Assembly (NCBI RefSeq): GCF_900169565.1 | Contig: NZ_LT828648.1 | Location: forward strand, 2,516,501-2,580,500 | DNA: 64,000 nt | DNA from: Nitrospira japonica | Lineage (GTDB): Bacteria > Nitrospirota > Nitrospiria > Nitrospirales > Nitrospiraceae | Direction: 5' to 3' | Shown: one piece after another, positions 53,003 to 59,970 of the stretch | Numbering within the stretch: position 1 is the first letter of the stretch | How the letters are laid out: each line of letters starts with the position of its first letter | Position numbers and translations under genes: made by a program | The notes under the pieces: model-generated | What the model saw: the letters and a program-made list of their open reading frames with translations, nothing else | Databases searched by the model: none | What the model was told of the DNA's origin: nothing

Positions 53003-54114
53003 AGCAGCCAGGAAACTCGACCATGGATGTCGCGTTGACGGTTCCGGTCCCGCAGGCAGCCAAACGACTAAATCTCTTCGAACGCTATCTCAGCCTGTGG
53101 GTGGTCGGCTGCATGCTCATGGGCGTGGGGCTCGGCCGGGCGTTTCCGGGGATCGTTCAGCATCTCCGGAGCCTGGAAGTAGGCGAGGGCAGCCACATCA
53201 ATCTGCCCATGGCGCTGCTCATCTGGCTGATGATCGTGCCGATGATGATGAAGGTCGACCTGGCCTCGCTGCGTCTGGTCGGGCAGCGGCCAACGGGCCT
53301 ATTCGTCACGCTCGTGGTGAACTGGCTGGTAAAACCCTTTTCGATGGCGCTGTTCGCTTGGGTGTTCTTTCGCTACCTCTTTGCCGCGTGGATGACGCCC
53401 AGTGAAGCCGAGCAGTATATCGCCGGATGCATCATCCTGGCCGCCGCCCCCTGTACGGCCATGGTCTTCGTCTGGAGCTACCTCACGGACGGTGATCCGG
53501 CCTATACGCTGGTTCAGGTCACGGTGAATGACCTGCTGATGCCGGTGCTGTTTGTTCCCATCATTGGTCTGTTGATCAGTGGGGCGTCGTCGCTTTCGGT
53601 GCCCTATGCCGTCCTGTGGTATTCGGTGCTGGCCTTCGTCGTGATTCCACTGACCATAGGGACACTCCTCCGGGCATGGCTCATGCGTCAGTATGGAGCG
53701 CGATGGTTCACCGACGACTTCTTGCCACGATTTGCACCCGTCACCATTGCGGCCTTGTTGCTTACACTGGTGCTGATCTTCGCGTTTCAGGCCGACAACA
53801 TCCTCACCAATCCATGGCACGTGGCGCTCATCGCGGTACCGATCGTGCTGCAGGTATATCTGAATGCCGCATTGGCCTATGGCCTGATGCAGCGGCTGGG
53901 CGTGCCCTATGCGGTTGCGGCCCCAGGGTCGTTGATTGGGGCGAGTAACTTCTTCGAGCTAGCCGTGGCAACAGCCATTGCCCTCTTTGGTCCGGAATCT
54001 GGCGCCGCTCTGGCAACGGTCGTCGGCGTGTTGGTCGAGGTTCCAGTGATGCTTTCCGTCTGCGGCATCTGTACCCGCACTCGCCACTGGTTTCCTTTGA
54101 AGCAGGTCGCATGA
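52999..54114 (+). CDS. acr3: Arsenite efflux permease Acr3
   Basis: The roughly 371-residue, ten-helix membrane protein matches Acr3: FERYLSLWVVGCMLMGVGLGRAFP, IWLMIVPMMMKVD, AAAPCTAMVFVWSYLTDGDPAYTLVQVTVND (with the transport Cys), GASNFFELAVATAIALFG and the Glu in VEVPVMLSV. It exports arsenite by proton exchange. The ATG at 52999 overlaps the arsM stop; the next gene overlaps its own stop. Confidence 0.95.
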   Translation: MKQPGNSTMDVALTVPVPQAAKRLNLFERYLSLWVVGCMLMGVGLGRAFPGIVQHLRSLEVGEGSHINLPMALLIWLMIVPMMMKVDLASLRLVGQRPTGLFVTLVVNWLVKPFSMALFAWVFFRYLFAAWMTPSEAEQYIAGCIILAAAPCTAMVFVWSYLTDGDPAYTLVQVTVNDLLMPVLFVPIIGLLISGASSLSVPYAVLWYSVLAFVVIPLTIGTLLRAWLMRQYGARWFTDDFLPRFAPVTIAALLLTLVLIFAFQADNILTNPWHVALIAVPIVLQVYLNAALAYGLMQRLGVPYAVAAPGSLIGASNFFELAVATAIALFGPESGAALATVVGVLVEVPVMLSVCGICTRTRHWFPLKQVA

Positions 54115-54584
54115 AGCCGCGCATCCTCTTTCTCTGTACGGGAAACTCAGCCCGGAGCCAAATGGCCGAGGCGCTGCTGACCCTGATTGCCGGAGACCAC
54201 TTCGACGTGGCTAGCGCTGGCACGCATCCCGTGGGCGTGCATCCCATGACAGTCGCGGTGATGAAGGAACTTGGCGTCGAGAGGAGCGGTTACCGATCCA
54301 AGTCCGTCCAAGAGTTCATCGGCCAGCAGTTCGACTACGTCATTACCGTGTGCGATCGGGCCAAGGAGACGTGCCCGATATTTCCCTCAGCCTCCCGCTT
54401 GCTCCACTGGAGCTTCGACGATCCGGCCTCCGTCACGGAAGCGGTGCGGCGGGAGGCGTTCGTACGAGTCCGTGACGAGATCGCCGATCGCATTTGTCGG
54501 TTTTGCCTGCAGGAGATGCGGCTGTCTCCTGCGGCGTTGACGTGCTACTGCTGTGTCACCGACACTACTGATCGCGGGCGATGA
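54111..54584 (+). CDS. arsC: Arsenate reductase, thioredoxin/LMW phosphatase type
   Basis: The 157-residue protein has the phosphatase loop LCTGNSARSQMAEALL (CX5R) and the second redox pair in YVITVCDRAKETCP. This is the thioredoxin-linked ArsC family. It reduces arsenate to arsenite for Acr3. The C-terminal tail has extra cysteines (CRFC, CYCC), beyond the usual enzyme, that might bind metal. It overlaps acr3 by four bases (ATGA). Confidence 0.94.
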   Translation: MKPRILFLCTGNSARSQMAEALLTLIAGDHFDVASAGTHPVGVHPMTVAVMKELGVERSGYRSKSVQEFIGQQFDYVITVCDRAKETCPIFPSASRLLHWSFDDPASVTEAVRREAFVRVRDEIADRICRFCLQEMRLSPAALTCYCCVTDTTDRGR

Positions 54585-54777
54585 CGGGAGTGGACCTTTT
54601 GATCGCAAGAGATTGGCGAAGGGAGACGATCGCCATGGTAGAAACGATACGCGGATCTGTCACCGGCGTATAAGGCTCAGACGGTTGAAAAGCTGGCGGG
54701 ATTCCACTACGCTATCCACTGCACCGCATCCGAGCCCCTTCGCGGCCGTGCGAAAAGTACTCGCCAAATAAACGGAA

Positions 54778-54852
54778 GCTGGCGTAGCTCAATGGCAGAG
54801 CAGTGGTTTTGTAAACCACCGGTTGGAGGTTCAATTCCTCTCGCCAGCTCCA
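54778..54852 (+). tRNA. tRNA-Thr (anticodon TGT)
   Basis: The acceptor stem GCTGGCG pairs with CGCCAGC. D-arm AGCTCAATGGCAGAGC, anticodon arm GTGGT-TTTGTAA-ACCAC with TGT, and T-arm GAGGTTCAATTCCTC are all intact. The 3' CCA is encoded. It lies 193 bp after arsC. Confidence 0.97.
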
Positions 54853-55033
54853 TTCCTCATGGACCTCCATGATAAAACTCCAACCGTCAAAGCTTCGAAG
54901 AGGGTAGGTCATGCCCTGCTCGCCCCGATTCGGAGCCGTACTATTGTTCTTGGCGGCACAATAAAACTCTGAAGTAATTTGGTTGTGGCAGATTGAGTAT
55001 TGTCACGAGCAAGAGTTCCATCTCACGGTTGCT

Positions 55034-55069
55034 AATTGGAGGTCGTCGGTTCAATCGGATCCTCCAATT
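55034..55069. repeat. Inverted repeat with tRNA 3'-end-like sequence
   Basis: AATTGGAGG and CCTCCAATT form a perfect 9-bp stem around an 18-base loop that contains GTCGGTTCAATCGG, like a tRNA T-arm. The paired segments do not make a full tRNA. It may be a decayed tRNA or a former integration site near tRNA-Thr. Confidence 0.4.
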
Positions 55070-55245
55070 TCAGTCCAAGCACAGATAATTGATATCACCC
55101 ACCACGGTTCAGTGTTCCTTTTCACAGTTCCGCCGAACAGCTGACCCACCTCACTTTCAGTATCCGAATCAGGATTGCGGGACATCTTGTCCTCACCCAT
55201 GACAAGGTGTGTGATGGCGCAACAAGTCTGATAGCCTGACATCAT
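55051..55245 (-). CDS. Possible small ORF
   Basis: The 64-residue frame has a modest ribosome site (AAGGGG) and no recognised domain; it is Ser/Thr- and Cys-containing, with no signal peptide. Its end runs into the inverted repeat at 55034-55069. It is listed only because nothing else occupies this stretch. Confidence 0.2.
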   Translation of the reverse strand: MMSGYQTCCAITHLVMGEDKMSRNPDSDTESEVGQLFGGTVKRNTEPWWVISIICAWTEIGGSD

Positions 55246-55309
55246 TTATCCCCTTATTTCTTAATAGCTTGTTCATCCCCTTGGCCTCTCTGGCACAAGG
55301 CCTAACGTT

Positions 55310-55321
55310 TGCACTAGTGCA
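55310..55321. promoter_or_regulatory. Perfect 12-bp palindrome
   Basis: TGCACTAGTGCA lies 29 bp before the start codon of the small lipoprotein gene. A dimeric regulator site is possible. No strong promoter boxes frame it. Confidence 0.3.
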
Positions 55322-55350
55322 CCAACAGAAAAATTGAGGAGGAGGACCCC

Positions 55351-55548
55351 ATGAAGAAATATATGTTCGTGCTGATATTAGGTCTGCCCGTCAGCTTGGT
55401 TGCGGGCTGTACGACTGAAAAGCATTATCCACCTCCAGCTCCGACGATCATTCATGAGGAAAGGCCATCGGCGGCGGAATCGCGCTCGGATGCACGGGAA
55501 GCAGCCCGTGAGGGAGCACGCGAAGGCGCCCGCGACGCCTACCGTTAG
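55351..55548 (+). CDS. Small lipoprotein with charged Ala/Arg-rich tail
   Basis: The 65-residue protein has a lipobox (SLVAGCTT), a Pro-rich spacer and a tail of repeated (A/E)REGAR units. A very strong ribosome site (GAGGAGGAGG) precedes the ATG. It is a typical small outer membrane lipoprotein of unknown role. A perfect stem-loop follows it. Confidence 0.7.
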   Translation: MKKYMFVLILGLPVSLVAGCTTEKHYPPPAPTIIHEERPSAAESRSDAREAAREGAREGARDAYR

Positions 55549-55567
55549 TCGCGCCTTTCTCACGAAT

Positions 55568-55601
55568 CCCCCCTTCCTGCTCCACAGATGAGGAAGGGGG
55601 G
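55568..55601 (+). terminator. Strong stem-loop after the small lipoprotein gene
   Basis: An 11-bp perfect stem (CCCCCCTTCCT / AGGAAGGGGGG) encloses a 12-base loop. No T-run follows on either strand, so termination strength is uncertain. Confidence 0.5.
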
Positions 55602-55723
55602 AGAGCTCTGAGAAGGGTTCTGAGGAGGAGTCTGAGAAACGATCGATCAGCGTAAGTCTGAAAAGAGCAACAGAATTCTGTTCGCCTGCGGGTGGGCATG
55701 CAGCTGATTAAAATGAGGACCGC

Positions 55724-56095
55724 ATGCGACGCATGTACACACACTCGTTATGCATGAGTCTCCTGCTCGTCTCCATGACCGGCTGCTCCTTTGCTCCGAG
55801 CTTCTTTGATGTAACCCCTGATACCGCCTCCGATTCGACGCATGCTTGGTGGACCGAGGATGGACTGGTGAAACCTGATTACAAGCTTGTGGCCTTTGCC
55901 GCATACGGTTGGCTCGATCTCGAACAAGACTTTGCTCGGGGCGAGGGAGAACATCTGGCCTCGCTGGCATCTGTGTTAGGCGTGGAAGAAGACTCCCGGC
56001 TGACGTTTGAGGCAGCGGCCCAGCAGCGGTTTGAAGCCGTGGTGCCACCCGACCGCACGATTCACATGCAGCAGCTTCGCGCCCTCGTGAAATGA
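55724..56095 (+). CDS. DUF3015-like lipoprotein
   Basis: The 123-residue protein has a lipobox (LLLVSMTGCS). The C-terminal part (GWLDLEQDFARGEGEHLASLASVLGVEEDSRLTF...QRFEAVVPP) resembles the DUF3015 pattern DMARGxGEYLxxLAxLLG. It is secreted or membrane-bound; function unknown. Confidence 0.7.
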   Translation: MRRMYTHSLCMSLLLVSMTGCSFAPSFFDVTPDTASDSTHAWWTEDGLVKPDYKLVAFAAYGWLDLEQDFARGEGEHLASLASVLGVEEDSRLTFEAAAQQRFEAVVPPDRTIHMQQLRALVK

Positions 56096-56137
56096 AGGAA
56101 TCTTAGTAAATAGTCCAGGCAGAGGGGAATAAGAGAC

Positions 56138-56677
56138 TTAGGGAACGAGCTTCATGACCCGGAGTTGATGCAGGATTTTCTTGAGGCTTTGCGCGGGGAG
56201 TTCCTGATCGGTATCCACGATCACTTCGGGATTGACCGGTGCCTCATAAGGGGCCGATACGCCGGTCATCTGAGCAATCTCGCCTCGGTAGGCCTTGGCA
56301 TACAGTCCTTTCACATCGCGTTGCACGCAGACCTCAAGCGGACATCGAACGAAGACTTCCACGAACGTGCCGATCTCCGTTCTGGCTGAGCGTCGTGCCT
56401 CGGCATAGGGAGCGATCGCGGCGACGATGGCGACGCCGCCGATTCGTGACAGCAGTTTGGCGACATAGGCGATACGGCGGACGTTCTCCATGCGGTCTTC
56501 CTTGGAGAACCCCAGGTCCTTGGTGAGATGTTGCCGGACTTCGTCTCCGTCGAGCCGTTCGACCGCCAGGCCGAACCCTCGAAGCTCCGATTCCAACAAG
56601 CGAGCCAATGTGCTCTTGCCCGCTCCAGGCAGGCCGGTCAGCCAGACGACGAATCCGTTCGCGGTCTGCTCGGTCAC
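56138..56677 (-). CDS. cysC: Adenylylsulfate (APS) kinase
   Basis: The 179-residue kinase has Walker A WLTGLPGAGKSTLA, LDGDEVR, the APS motif FSKEDRMENVRRIAYVAKLL and the C-terminal DVKGLYAKAYRGEIAQMTGVSAPYE. It phosphorylates APS to 3'-phosphoadenylylsulfate (PAPS), the sulfate donor. The PAPS-using sulfotransferase-type gene is two genes upstream on the same strand. Confidence 0.95.
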   Translation of the reverse strand: MTEQTANGFVVWLTGLPGAGKSTLARLLESELRGFGLAVERLDGDEVRQHLTKDLGFSKEDRMENVRRIAYVAKLLSRIGGVAIVAAIAPYAEARRSARTEIGTFVEVFVRCPLEVCVQRDVKGLYAKAYRGEIAQMTGVSAPYEAPVNPEVIVDTDQELPAQSLKKILHQLRVMKLVP

Positions 56678-56683
56678 GGCGCG

Positions 56684-57946
56684 TTATCCCGTGGGAATGA
56701 GATTGAGATGGTCCGCCTGGCGCTGGGCTCGCCGGCTATAGGCCCCGTGCTTGCGCCACCAGATGATGACGCCGGTCACGGAGAGGACGGCGGTTCCCAG
56801 TCCGAGGAACGACACGAGGATGCGGCCCGGCAGACCGAGGATTCGGCCGGAGTGCATGGGGAACTGGGCTTGGACGAAAATGTCTGCCGCCGTGCCTTTC
56901 CACGGTCGGCGATCGCCGAGGTAGCGGCCGTCGCTTCCGTCGAAATACAACGCGCTGGGACCCACGCCCGCCGCGCCGTGATCATCCCCGGGATGGAAGA
57001 AGCTGACTCCGTATATGCCGAATTCCTGGTTGTAGAAGATCTCGCCAAGCGGCTCTTCCCAGCCTCGTTGGAGTCCTTCCTGCCTGGCCCGGTCGAGAAT
57101 CGACTCGTAGCCGACCACCGGCACAATGGGATGATGTTTATCGCTCGGCTCCCGCACGTCGAATGGAGACGGCGTCACCTCACTGACCAGCGACATGAGC
57201 GGATAGAACATTTCCCGGTAGAGATTGAGCGAGAATGCCGTGAAGGCCAGCATGAACAACAGGCCCCACGCCCAGAGACCGAACGCGCGATGGAGGTCGA
57301 AATTGATTCGTCTGAGCGTGCCCGACAGTTTGACCATCCAGGACGGTTTCCATCTCATCCACCAGCTTGGATGGGCATGAACGGTTTCTTTCGACATGCG
57401 GTTCGGAAGGGTCAGGTACAAACCCACGAAGCAATCCAGCGCCCATAAGATGGCGATACCGCCCATCAGCCAGATGCCCCACCGGTCGATACCCCACAGC
57501 TCGGGAAGGTGCAGCGTGTAATGCAGCCGGTAGAGAAACGAGACGAACGTCTCCTTTGTGACCGGCCAGACTGCGCCCCACTCCCGCCGGCCCAGCTCCC
57601 GCCCCGTGACCGGGTCGATGAACACTTGATTGTAGCCAAGTTCGTACAGCCGGCCCGTCTGGGGATCGACGCGGGAATCGACGCCAAAAACTAAAGAGTC
57701 ACCCGCCTCGTGCGCCAGCGGAATGAACGTGACTTGTGCCCGGGGATCACGCGACTCGATGGTCTTCACGAGGTCGAGGATCGGGATGGTCGGTCCCTGG
57801 CTCGTGACGTGCGTGAGATGTGGATTGAGGAAATCGTCCAGCTCGTGATCCCAGGAGATCACCGCACCGGTCAGTCCGGACATGACGAGAAATCCCGCCA
57901 TGACCAACCCCGCCCATCGATGCATGAGCAGCATGAGGTGATTCAT
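56684..57946 (-). CDS. PepSY-associated TM protein (PiuB-like)
   Basis: The 420-residue protein has four membrane helices and PepSY regions: MHRWAGLVMAGFLVMSGLTGAVISWDHELD, YRLHYTLHLPELWGIDRWGIWLMGGIAILWALDCFVG, LHRAFGLWAWGLLFMLAFTAFSLNL and the end VLSVTGVIIWWRKHG. Such proteins are found beside TonB receptors and are often iron-regulated, possibly as ferric-siderophore reductases. It lies 6 bp before cysC. Confidence 0.85.
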   Translation of the reverse strand: MNHLMLLMHRWAGLVMAGFLVMSGLTGAVISWDHELDDFLNPHLTHVTSQGPTIPILDLVKTIESRDPRAQVTFIPLAHEAGDSLVFGVDSRVDPQTGRLYELGYNQVFIDPVTGRELGRREWGAVWPVTKETFVSFLYRLHYTLHLPELWGIDRWGIWLMGGIAILWALDCFVGLYLTLPNRMSKETVHAHPSWWMRWKPSWMVKLSGTLRRINFDLHRAFGLWAWGLLFMLAFTAFSLNLYREMFYPLMSLVSEVTPSPFDVREPSDKHHPIVPVVGYESILDRARQEGLQRGWEEPLGEIFYNQEFGIYGVSFFHPGDDHGAAGVGPSALYFDGSDGRYLGDRRPWKGTAADIFVQAQFPMHSGRILGLPGRILVSFLGLGTAVLSVTGVIIWWRKHGAYSRRAQRQADHLNLIPTG

Positions 57947-58108
57947 AGATATCTAGCCGAGGGATGGGCCTATGCTCATACAGCACGGGCTCCAAACGCA
58001 AGGGTAGCCCGGATGAGCATCCATCCATTGAGTAAGACGAATGAGAAGACCAAAATCCCGATATGCTTGGCGAATTAGTTTCCGTTTGGACGTGAAGGAG
58101 GTGGGATC

Positions 58109-59920
58109 TCACTGAGGAATGGCAGAAGAGTCAGGGGACTGTTGCGAAAAAGCCTCAGTCAGCTCGGGCAAGTAAGGGGCGTAGTGTTTCCAGCGGCCGA
58201 CGGATTTCGTATAGATCGGCTGGCGGACCTGCCAGCGGCTGGGCGTCTGGACGGCGCGCTCCTGCTGATGGAAATTCAAACAGCGGTCGTCCCAGGGTGC
58301 ACCGAGAAAGGTCATCAATCTCCGTGCTTGCCCTTCGAGATCCGCCACGACGTCCTCGTATTGGACGTCGAGGATCGTGAGCGGCAGGGCCGCATGCCAG
58401 TGCGCCATCAGCCGCTCATATTGCGTGCGGAAGAAGGCCAGATCGGCAAAGTCCGTGGCGTAGCGTTGATCCGGGTTGAAGTTCTCCATCCAGATCGACA
58501 GGGCATTGTCCTTGGCATCACGCCGGCAATGGATCACACGGGCATTGGGAAACAACAGCGCGGCAAAGGTCAAGTGGAAAAAGTTGAGGGGCTGCTTGTC
58601 GCTGATGCGGGGACAGTCCGGCGGGGCATTGCGGCGCAGCGCCTGCAGATATTCATGCGCCAGCAGGCGGCTGGTCATCTCATCCTGTAAGCATGCGGCG
58701 GCTTTCCAAGGCGCCTGCTTCTGTCCGGCTATCGATTGCACGGCCAGACGGGCGAGATCGGGTAATTCCCCGGCTCCATGCATAGCCGGATGCGCGGAGA
58801 GGACTTGTTCAATCAGTGTGGTGCCAGACCGAGGCAGTCCGACAATGAACACGGGTTGATCCGTACCGATGCCGAACGAGCGTCGGTCGGTAAAGAAGTC
58901 CGCCGTGTAGGTCCCGCTGATCCCGTCCACACGTGCCTGCAACGCCTGCCGATCCAAGGCGCCCGCTGTTCGCCTGCGCGCGGCATTGGCCGCCTGTCCT
59001 GATTGGGCGGCCTGTTCATACTGGGCGCGCCGATCATGATACTTCGCGAGGCCATAGCCCACGAGTGCTATGGCTTCATCCGGGGCATCGCGCCTGGTGA
59101 GTGCCAGTTGGGCCTGCGCGGCCCACGGAGCCGCTTCTTCTTCATTCTTTGTCACCATCAGATACTGGCTCAGCGCCAAGCTGTGGCTTGGCTGCTGCGT
59201 CAATATGTTTAGGTAGCACGTCGGAGCCAGGTCGGCACGGCCGAGATCCTCCATGGCCTGGCCCAAGCCGAACCAGGCGTCGAGATCGCGAGGGTTGCAG
59301 CTGAGCGAATGTCGAAACAAGAGATCGGCCTGGTTCACTTGACCAAAATCGGAGAGTTCCTGGGCCAGACGGTTTCGCGCGCGCGACGAATCCGGGGCAT
59401 GGGCTGCGGCCCGCTCAAAGCACCAGAGCGCTTCGTCGAGTTGCCCGTCTTCGACCAAGAGGCCTCCCATCGCCAGATAGGTCTCGGCGCGGGTGGGTTC
59501 GAGGGCCAGTGCCCGCTGGAGACAAACCAACGACCGCTCCTGTTCGCCGACCTGCTTGAGAGCTGTCCCGAGATTGTGCCAGCCATCGGCATAGTCGGCT
59601 TGAAGACTCACAGCCTGTCGGAAACAGCGGACGGCGGCCGGCCAGTCATGGGATAGACCCCACACGCGGCCCAGGTCAGACCAGGCGCGCGGATCGTTCG
59701 GTGCCAGTTCCGTGGCGTGCCGCGCTGCAGCACGGGCTGCTTCGAAGTCGCCCTGCCAAGCATAGATCTGGCCACGATACCGCTGCGCCTCAGCATCGTC
59801 CGGTAGGAGTGCAAGACGCTCGTCGCACAGGCCCAGGGCAGAGGTGGAGTCGTCGCGCCTCAGCGCGGCGTTGATCAGATCGAGCAATGTCGGGGGTGTG
59901 CTCGGAGTCTGCTGCGTCAT
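58109..59920 (-). CDS. TPR-repeat sulfotransferase
   Basis: The 603-residue protein has about eight TPR repeats in residues 15-300, then a sulfotransferase domain with the PAPS 5'-phosphate loop QPVFIVGLPRSGTTLIEQVLSAHP and a 3'-phosphate motif RVIHCRRDAKDNALSIWMENF. It probably transfers sulfate from PAPS to a protein or saccharide. The ATG at 59920 follows a GAGG site; the longer frame upstream reads through the TonB receptor end. Confidence 0.88.
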   Translation of the reverse strand: MTQQTPSTPPTLLDLINAALRRDDSTSALGLCDERLALLPDDAEAQRYRGQIYAWQGDFEAARAAARHATELAPNDPRAWSDLGRVWGLSHDWPAAVRCFRQAVSLQADYADGWHNLGTALKQVGEQERSLVCLQRALALEPTRAETYLAMGGLLVEDGQLDEALWCFERAAAHAPDSSRARNRLAQELSDFGQVNQADLLFRHSLSCNPRDLDAWFGLGQAMEDLGRADLAPTCYLNILTQQPSHSLALSQYLMVTKNEEEAAPWAAQAQLALTRRDAPDEAIALVGYGLAKYHDRRAQYEQAAQSGQAANAARRRTAGALDRQALQARVDGISGTYTADFFTDRRSFGIGTDQPVFIVGLPRSGTTLIEQVLSAHPAMHGAGELPDLARLAVQSIAGQKQAPWKAAACLQDEMTSRLLAHEYLQALRRNAPPDCPRISDKQPLNFFHLTFAALLFPNARVIHCRRDAKDNALSIWMENFNPDQRYATDFADLAFFRTQYERLMAHWHAALPLTILDVQYEDVVADLEGQARRLMTFLGAPWDDRCLNFHQQERAVQTPSRWQVRQPIYTKSVGRWKHYAPYLPELTEAFSQQSPDSSAIPQ

Positions 59921-59970
59921 GAGGGCCTCATCGTCAGAAGTCTCTGTTTGGGCTGAGGCGTAGACGCCTA

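Larger units (their letters stand above)
54853..55350. other. 498-bp gap after tRNA-Thr, more AT-rich
   Basis: Base composition is visibly more AT-rich than the window average. It holds an inverted repeat with a tRNA T-arm-like centre (55034-55069), a perfect palindrome (55310-55321), and a low-confidence minus-strand ORF (55051-55245). The gap ends at a small lipoprotein gene with a strong ribosome site. No transposase or integrase is found. Confidence 0.5.

Noticed and set aside
55301-55982. attC-like bases (GCCTAAC and a distant GTTAGGC)
   Set aside because: The two halves are about 670 bp apart and one is inside a coding region, so no integron cassette is supported.
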